DNA of 33,485 nt from a virus, in IMG/VR virus record IMGVR_UViG_3300042869_001541, positions 1 to 33,485 of that record; one strand, written 5' to 3'. Positions 12,226 through 20,742 of this stretch are shown in pieces. The position numbers and the translations under genes were made by a program. Within the stretch, counting starts at the first letter, position 1, and each line of letters opens with the position of its first letter. The notes beneath the pieces were generated by a model that was given only the letters and a program-made list of their open reading frames with translations, did not search any database and had not been told where the DNA came from.

Positions 12226-15195
12226 TCAATATCCTTGAACGTAGGCGTCCACAGTCCCAGCGGTTGCAGCGCCACTGGCGTTGAAACACTGGATCAGCGG
12301 GCCAGAGGTTGATTTGTCGACCACGCGGGCCGTGGTGGCAGAACCACCGTCTGAATGCAATGTGAGGCTCACGATCACCACGTTTCGCCAGCCGGTGCCA
12401 ATCGCCAATCGAGTACCTCCCGAGGCAATGACCACATCCGGGAGGCGAATCGTTTTATCGGGCACATCGATCTGCGCAACCACCGAGCCAATCAGGCCTT
12501 GTAAATTGCTCTGATCGATGTCGATGCGAAACTGATACGTTGTTCCGGCATCAGCCCATGCGCGTCCAGGAAACGGCACGTAGGCCACGTCCGTCGTCTT
12601 CTTCCAAGTGATCTTCCAGGCGTAGCCACTGATGGTGGCTGCGATCGTGAGACTGCCACTCTCGGTGAATGTGACGCTGCCCGTCCAAGAAATGGCTTGG
12701 TACTGTGGCACCAAAAAAACTGCAGCGGTGTTAGTCCACAACTGCGCCGTGTCGTTACTCCACATGCGCGATGAGTCGGGGGCTACCACCGGCGTCGTAT
12801 TGAGCGTGTAGCTTGCAAACACGTTCTCCACCGGCGCATCACCTAAGTTGCAGGCAATGGCCGTGACGTTCAGGCTTTCATTACCTGTGGTGTCGACCGC
12901 TTTGATCAGAATCTGACCGGCCCCGTAAGGAATGGTGACCAGATCCCAGGGTGAGACTGACAGCAGACCGGTGTGTAGTTCCAGCGCATCCGACCAGGAA
13001 CGACTGCCCCCCGGCTGCCAACGCACGCGGTAACCAGCAAGATCGATGTCTGTGACTGGTCCCCAAGTCAGGCGCTCGCCGTCTAGGCGCAGCCAAGGGA
13101 CATCGGAAGGTGGTGCAGTTTTACCCACCACTTGAACCGTCCCCTGGCTCCAGGCCCCGCGCACGCCGATCGAATTGATCGCCCGAATGCGAACGTTGTA
13201 GCTGGCTCCATCTTGAACTGGCGAGACCCAGGCCACGCCCAATTCGGCAGCCACGATGTCCACCGGCGACCATCCAAGATCGGTGGTCGCTTTGGATTGA
13301 ATCTCTACCTGACCCTTTTGGGCGTAGACCTCTGTGGGTGCGGTCCATCCGACCCGGATGCGGGAAATGACAGAGCCATCAGCCAGTCGAAGTAATTCAG
13401 ATGTACCGGAGGCCAGAGTGAGACCCGACACCGCAGGCACGCTGAACGGGTCTGGCAAATTGGACTGGGCTATGACGGCGGCAGGCGACAGGACCGCTTG
13501 CGTGTAAACACTGGCGCTGTATTCACGGGCTACGACATAGACCTCATCGTTGTCCTTGATCTCGATTTGCATGATCCGAAACAATTTGGCCGACCAACCC
13601 GGCGTTGAATGCGTAATTGGCACCACGTCCCCAACCTCGCAGCGCAAGCCCTCCTGAAAAGCGGAGAACTTCACGATCAAACCGTAGCGGCTCTGGTTAA
13701 GGGTCAACTGACCGATGTTTTGCGCCCGGTAGCTGTTGGCTGTGAAAGGCAAATCAATCTTGGCTTCCAGAATCAGACCGTTGTCAGTAGCACGCAAAGC
13801 TGTGGACTCCACCATTGCCAAATCGGGCTGCCACTTCTTGGCCGGGTTATAGAACCCTGCGGTGACCCGGTTGTACTTGGCGCGTTTACCGGCCTGGCTG
13901 ATGACCCAAGAGCCGGTGATGTTGCTCTCAGTGAACCCGAAGCTTGAGGCTGTGGTGGCCACATCAAGCACCAAACGGTACTTGCCTCCGCTAAACACCA
14001 ACATGCCCCGGCACGCGGTGAGCAACGCGCGCACGTTGTCATACGCGGTCTGGTTTGTGTCGATCGTTCCGTCGCAGGCGTAAGCCGCATAGTTCACCTG
14101 GGTCAGCGTGTGTTGGCCCGAACCTGCGGAAGTCAGATCGATGGCCACACCGGCAAAGGCATTGGCCAGTGTGGTGGCCAGTTGGTAGCTGGTGTCAGTT
14201 ACCTTGATAGCGTAATAAGTTGTCCCTGCGACCAACGGACTGGGCAAGGTGGCGGTGCTGCTCACTTTGACACCGTCACCGGTGTCGATCGGAATCGGTT
14301 GGGAGAAAGTCAGCGCTTCGGTCGTGGTGCTGACCGTGAAAATGTCAGAAAAACTGGGGGCCGTAATCCGCACATCGCAGGCGTTCGCAGCTGCTGCAAT
14401 GCTCGTGTCATCGATCGCGCTGCTGGCTATGCCTCGCCCGTAAATCGTGTTACTCAGGTAGTCCCGAAGGACGAGTGCTGGGTTGTTGGAATAGCGGGTC
14501 TGACCGTTTCGTGGGTCGAACAAGGTTCTGCCGCGCACATCGGCAGTGATCGTGGGCAGGCCAGAGAAAGCGTTGCGGTCGTACTTGAGCTTGACGTACA
14601 AGTAGGCGCAGTTGGAAAGTTTGCAGGCACTGGTCCATTTGGGTACATCAGCGGTCAGCGCTGCATCGGCTGCTTCACCCGGCGTACCCAGGTGCTTGGT
14701 AACAGTGACCAGGCCATTGAATTTGGCGTCACTTGAAAGCACATCGTCCAAGTACACGTTATCGATCGCGGTCACGGGGCCTTCTGACAGCACCAGCACC
14801 AGATGCAGGTATTCGTTGCTGCTTCCGGAGACCTCAATAAACACCCGTGTGCCACCCACCCGTCGGCGACCGTAGATCACAGGGATGGGGTCGACATTGC
14901 TCTGGGAGTTAATCAGGATGCCCTGCGCCTGGGCCGAAGACAGCGCTGACTGAGCGCTCGAGGGCGAGTTCGAACCGATCAGTGACTGCACCGCAAGATT
15001 GGCAACACCCCCGGCGACCAAACCGGTCGCACCGCCGATAAAGCTGGCTGTGGCAAGCGATGCGCCAAGAACGTCAGCCGCTGCAGCCGTGATGCCCGAC
15101 TCAATGACCATGCCAAGTACGGCATCAGCCACCACCGCACCCACAGCCTCCGACACCACCGACCCAACGATGGCTCCAATGACGATCCCTGCCAT
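12226..15195 (-). CDS. J-like tail tip / host-specificity protein
   Basis: 989 residues, the size of lambda J-type central tail tip proteins that hold the receptor-binding end of the tail. An Ala/Gly-rich apolar N-terminus (1-90) is followed by the conserved tip region with D-P-I-P-V-I-Y-G-R-R-R-V-G-G (about 102-115) and H-L-V-L-V-L-S-E-G-P-V. A Ser/Thr/Gly-rich beta insert lies at about 281-370, the main hub at 380-580 and two fibronectin-III-like domains at about 590-790. The C-terminal ~190 residues are an unrecognised beta-rich domain. Its stop is followed at once by the baseplate accessory gene, and the start overlaps the GNAT gene by 1 nt. Confidence 0.92.
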   Translation of the reverse strand: MAGIVIGAIVGSVVSEAVGAVVADAVLGMVIESGITAAAADVLGASLATASFIGGATGLVAGGVANLAVQSLIGSNSPSSAQSALSSAQAQGILINSQSNVDPIPVIYGRRRVGGTRVFIEVSGSSNEYLHLVLVLSEGPVTAIDNVYLDDVLSSDAKFNGLVTVTKHLGTPGEAADAALTADVPKWTSACKLSNCAYLYVKLKYDRNAFSGLPTITADVRGRTLFDPRNGQTRYSNNPALVLRDYLSNTIYGRGIASSAIDDTSIAAAANACDVRITAPSFSDIFTVSTTTEALTFSQPIPIDTGDGVKVSSTATLPSPLVAGTTYYAIKVTDTSYQLATTLANAFAGVAIDLTSAGSGQHTLTQVNYAAYACDGTIDTNQTAYDNVRALLTACRGMLVFSGGKYRLVLDVATTASSFGFTESNITGSWVISQAGKRAKYNRVTAGFYNPAKKWQPDLAMVESTALRATDNGLILEAKIDLPFTANSYRAQNIGQLTLNQSRYGLIVKFSAFQEGLRCEVGDVVPITHSTPGWSAKLFRIMQIEIKDNDEVYVVAREYSASVYTQAVLSPAAVIAQSNLPDPFSVPAVSGLTLASGTSELLRLADGSVISRIRVGWTAPTEVYAQKGQVEIQSKATTDLGWSPVDIVAAELGVAWVSPVQDGASYNVRIRAINSIGVRGAWSQGTVQVVGKTAPPSDVPWLRLDGERLTWGPVTDIDLAGYRVRWQPGGSRSWSDALELHTGLLSVSPWDLVTIPYGAGQILIKAVDTTGNESLNVTAIACNLGDAPVENVFASYTLNTTPVVAPDSSRMWSNDTAQLWTNTAAVFLVPQYQAISWTGSVTFTESGSLTIAATISGYAWKITWKKTTDVAYVPFPGRAWADAGTTYQFRIDIDQSNLQGLIGSVVAQIDVPDKTIRLPDVVIASGGTRLAIGTGWRNVVIVSLTLHSDGGSATTARVVDKSTSGPLIQCFNASGAATAGTVDAYVQGY

Positions 15196-15689
15196 TACCC
15201 GACTTCCCTGTCCCGAACTACCTTAGCGTACAGGCGCTCAACGTCCTGGTAGCCCAGGTGTCCGAGCAGGCGACCGAAGTCTTTGGTCTGTTTGACGTGG
15301 TAATAAATCTTTTGCACGCCCTGGGCTTTAAGGCCCATCTCGGCAAAGCGCAGCAGTTTCAGAACGATACGCCCGGCACGTACCTCGGGTACGGCATACA
15401 CAGCGCTGTTGGCAGCGACCAGTGCGTCCTGGTAATGGATATGGGTCTGCACGATGAATGCTGCGTAGCCTACGATCACACCATCGCGCTTGGCGATGAA
15501 GGTGGCGAGTTTCCCGGCAGCGTCGAGTTCAACGTAGCGAGCCCAGTCGATGTTCAGGCGTTCGAGATCCTTCTGGCCGACTTCCTCGTACTCACGCTCG
15601 GCCAGGGCTTGGAGTTCTTGGGTTGCCGTGCCAATCGGGATACGCGCATAGGTGTAGAAAGATCGTCCGCTCTTCACAGTGATCCCCAC
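15195..15689 (-). CDS. GNAT-family acetyltransferase-like protein in the tail operon
   Basis: 164 residues with the GNAT layout. An N-terminal helix pair is followed by a strand T-F-I-A-K-R-D-G-V-I-V-G-Y-A-A-F, V-Y-A-V-P-E-V-R-A-G-R-I with the acetyl-CoA loop, an L-L-R-F-A-E helix, and a final G-V-Q-K-I-Y-Y-H-V strand with L-L-G-H-L-G-Y. The typical Q/RxxGxG/A loop is only partly kept (R-A-G-R-I-V). Similar proteins sit at this place, between tail-tip genes, in other proteobacterial prophages, where the substrate is unknown. Overlaps the gene before it by 16 nt and J by 1 nt. Confidence 0.82.
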   Translation of the reverse strand: MGITVKSGRSFYTYARIPIGTATQELQALAEREYEEVGQKDLERLNIDWARYVELDAAGKLATFIAKRDGVIVGYAAFIVQTHIHYQDALVAANSAVYAVPEVRAGRIVLKLLRFAEMGLKAQGVQKIYYHVKQTKDFGRLLGHLGYQDVERLYAKVVRDREVG

Positions 15690-16237
15690 TTGATTTCCCG
15701 ATTGATGTTGGTGACGAACTGAAACCCACGGTCGCCCGGAAACCAGATCTGCTCTTCCGGGTCATTGGTGTGCCTGCCCGGCGTGCGTTGGAAATCCACC
15801 CACTGCGAGCTGGCAGTCACTGCGATCGTGCAGGTGCCGTTGTTCGGGTCGTCGGAGATTTCCATGCTGTCAATCCGACCATCGAACACCAGCAAGGGGT
15901 TGCTGATGATGGCCAGGCGGTAGTCCAGAAATCCCTTGTAGATGGCAATTCGCCGGTCGATGTAGGGTTTAGACAGCGCAATTGAGATCCAGGTCTGATC
16001 CACTGCCGAGACTTGTACCGTGACATTGGGAATGCTCATGTCACTGGTCTCTGATAGACCGGAGAACCCCAGAAAGTGGCCGTTGGCCGTATAGGTGTTA
16101 GTACTCCACAGCACGTTGATCCAGGCGTCCGTCATGCGGATGGTGCCGTCATCGAACCATGCCTCAACCAAATAGACGGGCTGATTGCTGGATTTAAGGA
16201 TCTCGGTAATGAACTCTGAACTTGCGCCGCGATCCAT
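15674..16237 (-). CDS. Tail-tip/minor tail assembly protein
   Basis: 187 residues, beta-rich, between a distal-tail protein and the GNAT gene. It has D-D-G-T-I-R-M-T-D-A, Y-I-D-R-R-I-A-I-Y-K-G, L-L-V-F-D-G-R-I-D and F-P-G-D-R-G-F-Q-F-V. This pattern is common to minor tail proteins that form the hub entrance in lambda-like phages, the position of lambda L. No Cys cluster of the lambda L type is seen. Function is by gene order and family resemblance. Confidence 0.78.
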   Translation of the reverse strand: MDRGASSEFITEILKSSNQPVYLVEAWFDDGTIRMTDAWINVLWSTNTYTANGHFLGFSGLSETSDMSIPNVTVQVSAVDQTWISIALSKPYIDRRIAIYKGFLDYRLAIISNPLLVFDGRIDSMEISDDPNNGTCTIAVTASSQWVDFQRTPGRHTNDPEEQIWFPGDRGFQFVTNINREIKWGSL

Positions 16238-16836
16238 TAAAAGGCCTCCACCAACTGCAAGCTGAAGTTGTAAATTGACCCCGGAGCCACGGCTGATTCC
16301 ATCGCATCTGTGCCCAAAGCCAACGTAAACGGCACGTTGCGCACGGTGATCACTGCACCGTCGGCGGGCACTGCCAACAAGGCAGGCTCAATTGCCACGG
16401 TAGCAAGGCCAAAGGCATCTGCGTTCACATCAGCGGTGACCATGTAGACCTTGGTCTGGCCAGCAATTCCAATGAAGTCACCTGCTTTCAGCGCGCCAGA
16501 AAGACCTGCGGTCCAGCCGCGCGTGGACAGACTTCTGCCTTGCTGATTAGCCCCGTTGATCTGCGGTGTTCCAGTGGCTACCCCTTGCGGCAGCTTGTGC
16601 GCAGGCAGTACGGCGGTGAAGGTGTCCCACTGGCCGCGTTGGGCAACAACAAAGGCTTGGATTGGCGCGAATTGCGCTCGGGTCAAACCTACCCAGTCCG
16701 CAGTGATCACCCAGCGCTGAGCGCCATTGGTGCGCACACTGCGGCGCAGGTTGTGCGAAATCGAAACACGTGTGGGCTGGTAGGACTGAATCTTGATGGC
16801 GCTGGGCGCGGGGGTTAAAGGAAATGTGCCGCTCAT
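16237..16836 (-). CDS. Distal/minor tail protein
   Basis: 199 residues, directly after the tape measure gene. The N-terminal part (R-R-S-V-R-T-N-G-A-Q-R-W, Q-W-D-T-F) is followed by a domain with L-K-A-G-D-F-I-G-I-A-G-Q-T-K-V-Y-M-V-T-A-D and A-T-V-A-I-E-P-A-L. This is widely kept in minor tail proteins of lambda-M-like position. It likely forms the ring that joins tail tube and tip. Starts 3 nt after the tape measure stop; its stop overlaps the next start by 1 nt. Confidence 0.82.
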   Translation of the reverse strand: MSGTFPLTPAPSAIKIQSYQPTRVSISHNLRRSVRTNGAQRWVITADWVGLTRAQFAPIQAFVVAQRGQWDTFTAVLPAHKLPQGVATGTPQINGANQQGRSLSTRGWTAGLSGALKAGDFIGIAGQTKVYMVTADVNADAFGLATVAIEPALLAVPADGAVITVRNVPFTLALGTDAMESAVAPGSIYNFSLQLVEAF

Positions 16837-16839
16837 GAC

Positions 16840-19350
16840 TTATCCCGTGATCCCATAGCGTCCGCGCATGTTGAGCGCCTGATTCACGATACCCACCACC
16901 ACTGCCTTGTTTTGCACCATGGCGGACTGGAAACTACGTGCGTCCATTGCCCGCACGGAAAAGTTGATATTGATTGGCGCTTGGGCTGAACTGCTGTCAC
17001 CGCCGTCTGGCGAAGCTGTTGTGACAGGCGTCTTCCCGTTGGGAACGATCGTTCCTGCGCCATTGGGCACAAACCACTCTGGGCCTTGCTCGCCCACGAT
17101 GTAGGGCTGACCACCTGCGACCGGACCGCCATCGGCCTTGAACAGACCCGACAAAAAGTTACCGGCACTGCTGAACATGCCTGAGAGCGACATTCCGCTG
17201 GTCGCTTGTGCCAGCGGTTTCATGATGCTGTTTTGAATCTGGATGCGAATCAGATCCGCAATGATGGAGTTGGCCAGGCTCTTGAAGTCGAGCTTGCCGG
17301 TCTGCACAAAGCTCACCAGCGCGTCCTCCATTCCCTTGAACGCATTCGTGAATAGCCGCTCGGACTGGGCTGCTGCGTTGGTGACCGTGTCGATGTAGTT
17401 GTTGAGGGCTTTGTTGACGCCCGTCTCCCAAGAGCGCTCAGCGTCCCATCTGGCTTCTATCGCTTTGATCATGACTGCGGTTGATTTGACGGCCTCATCG
17501 CGCAATCGTTGCTGCGTATCTGCCGTCAGTTTGGTGCCGCTTTGCTCGGCATCCCAGATCTGCTGCTCGACCGCGAGGAAGTTCTTACGTTTGACGTTAG
17601 CGATCTCCTGCGCCTGGGCGTTCATGCCAATCAGGTCGGTCTGGAAGATGTATTGTTCGTTGGCCTGCTCGAGGCTGTGCGTGAATGCATTGATGCGCTT
17701 GGTCTCATCGAACTTCTGCTGGGCATCGAATCGATCATTCACCGCCTGCACCAAAGTGGCCGTGGACTTGGTCGCCTCGGTGCGCAATCTCTGCTGCGCC
17801 TCTGCAGACAACTTGGAGCCGTTCTTTTCTGCATCCCAGATTTGCTGTTCAACAGCCAGGAAGTTCTTGCGTCCTTCGGTGGCTAAGGCTTGATCGCGCG
17901 CATTCAGGCCAATCAACGTGTTTTGAAACTCGTATTGCTGGTTGGCCACATCCAGGCTGTGGGCGAATGCATCAATGCGTTTGCTCTCATCAATCGACTG
18001 GATGCTTGAAACGGTGGCCGTTACCTTGGCCATATCGCCTAGGCGGCCTTCCTTGACTGCAAGCAGGCGACCTTTTTCGATCATGGCCTCGTACTTGCCC
18101 AGTTTGTCTTTGATGGCCTCGACATTGAGCGAGTCCAGGTACGAATCAAACGGGCTGGTTTTGTCAGGCCGCTGGTCTGGAATGGCAAAGGAGCGCTTGG
18201 GTGACTCGACGGGCTTTTTCATACCTGCATCACGCTGTGCAAACTGCTCGTCGAGTTTGGTCAAGAACAACGGTGCGGTCCAAATCTTGACCATGTCATC
18301 GTTGAAGGACTCGGCGTGGCTTTTGAGGTCCGAGGTGAGCGTAGCGAAGCGACGTTTGACCGGATCTAGTGACTTTTCACTGATCATCTCTGCACCAATG
18401 CCATCCATGAAGGCAAGCACCGACACAATGTCCGCGCCGGTGGCTGCGATGGCGTTACCGGCAATGCGAACAATCCGAACGCAAGCGTCAAAGATGTCGA
18501 TGAAGGCGGCAACCGCACGCAAGCCTTCCCGTGCCCAGGTCTCGATCACATTGTCTTGCTTGAGTTGCTTGGCCGTGTCGTTGAGGCGCTCGGTCATGCT
18601 GCCTGATGCCAGCAAAGCATCGGTGAAGTCACGCATCACCGGCAGTAAGGCCGAGGCAATGGTGTTGTAAAGCGACTTTTTCCTGCCCTCCAGGCGCACG
18701 AGGTTCTTCTCGTACAGGTCTGCTTCTGCGGCCATCTCCGATGTGACCTTGGCGTTTAGTTCGCCAATTTCAGCCAAGTCCTGCATGAATGGCAGCAGTT
18801 CAGCGCCTCGCTTGCCCAGCAGCATCTGGGCTGTTGCCACAGCCTGTGTACTGCTATCCATGGAATCGAGCTTCTTGGCCAGATCCAGCATGACTTCGCC
18901 GGAGTCGCGCAACTTCCCCGATGAGTCGGTGACCTCAACGCCGAGCGATTTGAACAAGTCGGACTGTTTTTGGCTGCCGCCCGCCGCTTCGAACATGGCT
19001 TTGGAGAGCTTTTGAAGCCCGCCGCCGACTTCCTCCAGGCTAGTGCCCGAGAGTTTGGCCGCCGACTTCAAGCCTGAGAGAGCCTCCACCGTTGCTCCGG
19101 TCTTCTTTGCCATCTGGTCGAGTTCACCCGCTGAGGCAATCGCCCCCTTAATGCCATCAGCAAAAGCGTCAAAGGTGTATGCCGCCGCCATAGCCATCAC
19201 TGCGCCCTTGACCGCCTTCATGGCGGTTTCCGACACATTGCCGATGGTGTCCATGGCTTTTTTTGCCATGAACTCGGCCTTGTTCAGGTCGGATTCAAAG
19301 CGAGCGACATTGGCCTCGAGGCTGACCACGAGACTGGCGAGGGTTGCCAT
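16840..19350 (-). CDS. Tail length tape measure protein
   Basis: 836 residues, highly alpha-helical. The N-terminus (F-E-S-D-L-N-K-A-E-F-M-A-K-K-A) is typical of tape measures, followed by a small apolar zone (V-M-A-M-A-A-A-Y). The middle is coiled coil with a tandem 94-residue repeat (454-547 and 548-641). The C-terminus has the lambda-H-like L-D-F-K-S-L-A-N-S-I-I-A-D-L-I-R-I-Q-I-Q and a G-G-P-V-A-G-G-Q-P-Y-I-V-G-E-Q-G-P-E motif. With the usual ~0.15 nm per residue this predicts a long flexible tail of about 120 nm. The gene follows the G/GT chaperones, as in lambda. Confidence 0.93.
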   Translation of the reverse strand: MATLASLVVSLEANVARFESDLNKAEFMAKKAMDTIGNVSETAMKAVKGAVMAMAAAYTFDAFADGIKGAIASAGELDQMAKKTGATVEALSGLKSAAKLSGTSLEEVGGGLQKLSKAMFEAAGGSQKQSDLFKSLGVEVTDSSGKLRDSGEVMLDLAKKLDSMDSSTQAVATAQMLLGKRGAELLPFMQDLAEIGELNAKVTSEMAAEADLYEKNLVRLEGRKKSLYNTIASALLPVMRDFTDALLASGSMTERLNDTAKQLKQDNVIETWAREGLRAVAAFIDIFDACVRIVRIAGNAIAATGADIVSVLAFMDGIGAEMISEKSLDPVKRRFATLTSDLKSHAESFNDDMVKIWTAPLFLTKLDEQFAQRDAGMKKPVESPKRSFAIPDQRPDKTSPFDSYLDSLNVEAIKDKLGKYEAMIEKGRLLAVKEGRLGDMAKVTATVSSIQSIDESKRIDAFAHSLDVANQQYEFQNTLIGLNARDQALATEGRKNFLAVEQQIWDAEKNGSKLSAEAQQRLRTEATKSTATLVQAVNDRFDAQQKFDETKRINAFTHSLEQANEQYIFQTDLIGMNAQAQEIANVKRKNFLAVEQQIWDAEQSGTKLTADTQQRLRDEAVKSTAVMIKAIEARWDAERSWETGVNKALNNYIDTVTNAAAQSERLFTNAFKGMEDALVSFVQTGKLDFKSLANSIIADLIRIQIQNSIMKPLAQATSGMSLSGMFSSAGNFLSGLFKADGGPVAGGQPYIVGEQGPEWFVPNGAGTIVPNGKTPVTTASPDGGDSSSAQAPININFSVRAMDARSFQSAMVQNKAVVVGIVNQALNMRGRYGITG
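17428..17991 (-). repeat. Tandem 94-codon repeat inside the tape measure gene
   Basis: Two adjacent 282-nt units (17710-17991 and 17428-17709) encode related segments. Shared landmarks are D-E-(S/T)-K-R-I-(D/N)-A-F, K-N-F-L-A-V-E-Q-Q-I-W-D-A-E and Q-Q-R-L-R-(T/D)-E-A. The unit keeps heptad phase, so it can lengthen the coiled coil without breaking it. Confidence 0.8.
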
Positions 19351-19357
19351 GGGGGAT

Positions 19358-19705
19358 TTATTCCTTTTTACCCAAAAGGGCTGAGATCAAACGGCTGTGT
19401 GCCTCCGCATCGGGCGGAGCATCGGCACCTTTGGTCGCGGCAGGCTCTGCAGTTCGCAGTCCCGGCATGAAGTCATCGGCCTGGTACGGGTCCTGACCTT
19501 CGCGGCGATGGACGTTGGCCAGCGTGGCGCAGACCTGGCCAAAGCCAAAGTCAGCGCGCATGTCTGGCAGGCCTTCCAGAGAGGCAAACGCCATCCACTC
19601 CGCAACCTGCTGCGAACTTAGACTCCCGAGGAGATGGTCAGGGTGTTGGAATCCAAGGGCAAGGCACAGTCGGAAGTAGAAACGGCGCTCGGGACGCCGC
19701 TGGAG
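19358..19705 (-). CDS. Tail chaperone T segment, made as GT fusion by -1 frameshift
   Basis: This frame is open from the slippery site in the G gene (19705-19711) to TAA at 19358, 115 codons, and is in the -1 frame to G. Its translation has the conserved T-type pattern: F-Y-F-R-L-C-L-A-L-G-F-Q-H-P-D-H-L-L, then Q-Q-V-A-E-W-M-A-F, T-L-A-N-V-H-R-R, and Q-A-D-D-F-M-P. That pattern starts well upstream of the first ATG (19594), so a stand-alone ORF from 19594 would cut the domain. The expected product is a ~234-residue GT fusion, present at a few per cent of G, which coats the tape measure and recruits tail tube subunits, as in lambda. Confidence 0.85.
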   Translation of the reverse strand, partial: LQRRPERRFYFRLCLALGFQHPDHLLGSLSSQQVAEWMAFASLEGLPDMRADFGFGQVCATLANVHRREGQDPYQADDFMPGLRTAEPAATKGADAPPDAEAHSRLISALLGKKE

Positions 19706-20061
19706 TTTTTTGTGAGTTCATCCACATCTGCGCCCGACAAGCCATTGAGCTTTTGCGCAATGGCAAACACCCGGTCCAATGCAGCGCCAGATTTGGCACC
19801 GAGCAGATCCACCTCTTCGTCGGTAAACAAGCGCTGGCCACCCTCATCAATTACTGTGAGGCCCACCAGACGCGCGCGCATATTGGTCAGATCAACCTTG
19901 CGGTCCTTGCCCTCGCCACGGACCATGCTGGCCTCAAAGGCATCACGCTCGCGACCCGTGAAACTGCGAACGCGCACGGCCCCACCCCATTCGGGGACTT
20001 CGACGTCCTCTGTTTGAAGGTCGTTGGCGCAAAGGATGGCGGTTTTAGAAAGTAGAGTCAT
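19618..20061 (-). CDS. Tail assembly chaperone G
   Basis: 147 residues when translation stays in frame. W-G-G-A-V-R-V-R-S-F-T-G-R-E-R-D-A-F and the R-L-V-G-L-T-V-I-D-E-G-G-Q-R-L-F-T-D-E-E-V core match lambda-G-like chaperones. The last 29 residues, after D-E-L-T-K, are low-complexity Ser/Thr/Val and overlap the T frame. They are probably unimportant, since the conserved T sequence is encoded there in the other frame. It lies between the tail tube gene and the tape measure, the invariant place for this pair. Confidence 0.88.
   Translation of the reverse strand: MTLLSKTAILCANDLQTEDVEVPEWGGAVRVRSFTGRERDAFEASMVRGEGKDRKVDLTNMRARLVGLTVIDEGGQRLFTDEEVDLLGAKSGAALDRVFAIAQKLNGLSGADVDELTKNSSGVPSAVSTSDCALPLDSNTLTISSGV
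19705..19711 (-). promoter_or_regulatory. Programmed -1 ribosomal frameshift site (A AAA AAC)
   Basis: On the minus strand the G frame reads ACA AAA AAC at codons 117-119, which contains the canonical X-XXY-YYZ heptamer A AAA AAC. Slipping by -1 gives AAA AAA then CTC and enters the open T frame. The codons after it in that frame are conserved T sequence, which supports real use. This is the counterpart of the lambda G-T slip. Confidence 0.85.
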
Positions 20062-20078
20062 AAGAGTCCTTCGAAAAA

Positions 20079-20726
20079 TTAGGCCCAGGTGATGGAGCCG
20101 GATATACGCAGTTCAGCCGAACGTCGGATTGCCTGATCTACAGCACCCTGGCTGTTGAATTTCTTCACGTAGGCCGTGAAAGTTGCTGTGTTACCGTTGG
20201 GCAGTAGCAACTTGAAGCTCTTGGCCACACCGGTCACCAGCGCGGTCATCAGGGCCAACTGGCCTGCATCGCTGTTGTCCTGGTCGACCTCAATGGCAAA
20301 CGCACCGGGATCAAAGAGGCCAAGAATGAATTCCTTCGCCGTCGAGTCAAAGTTGGTACGCTCAATCTCGGAGGCTGAGCCGTCAAAGCCGCTGTAGCTC
20401 TTGACGTTGGAAATCTTGGTCCACTGCACAGGGGTGGCCGTGCCGCCGCTGGTGTAGGTCGTATAACCAGTCGCGTCCAGTCCAGCAAGGGTCACGATCT
20501 TGGTCGTAGGTTCGATGTACTGCACAACGAAGCTGTTGCCGTTGAGCTGCGTGGTGCCAACGACGCCTGAGATGGTGATCACATCGCCCTTGTTCAATGC
20601 GGTGACCGCTGAGAGCGTGACCCGGCAAGGGTTCGTGAGTGAGACGGCGGTGATGGTGAGCGCCGACCCGGTGGTCGTGCCAATACTGACGGTGGAGCCT
20701 TGGGCTGAGATGGCGGTGCTTGGCAT
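20079..20726 (-). CDS. Major tail (tube) protein with inserted beta domain
   Basis: 215 residues. The tube core is split: residues 1-22 and ~98-215 (W-T-K-I-S-N-V-K-S-Y-S-G-F-D-G-S-A-S-E-I, then the D-P-G-A-F-A-I-E-V-D-Q-D and the R-R-S-A-E-L-R-I-S-G end) look like lambda-V-type tail tube subunits. Residues ~23-97 are an extra module with N-K-G-D-V-I-T-I-S-G-V and L-N-G-N-S-F-V-V that recurs in unrelated phage structural proteins (database tools often name it FCCH-like). The subunits stack in rings around the tape measure. Confidence 0.88.
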   Translation of the reverse strand: MPSTAISAQGSTVSIGTTTGSALTITAVSLTNPCRVTLSAVTALNKGDVITISGVVGTTQLNGNSFVVQYIEPTTKIVTLAGLDATGYTTYTSGGTATPVQWTKISNVKSYSGFDGSASEIERTNFDSTAKEFILGLFDPGAFAIEVDQDNSDAGQLALMTALVTGVAKSFKLLLPNGNTATFTAYVKKFNSQGAVDQAIRRSAELRISGSITWA

Positions 20727-20742
20727 GGGGTTCTCCTAAAAG

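Noticed and set aside
14110-14736. 208-codon plus-strand ORF inside the J-like gene
   Set aside because: Antisense shadow of a strongly conserved tip protein; Cys/Arg/Gly-rich composition typical of shadows.
17942-18670. 242-codon plus-strand ORF inside the tape measure gene
   Set aside because: Antisense to the coding frame, Ser/Leu-rich shadow, no ribosome site considered convincing.
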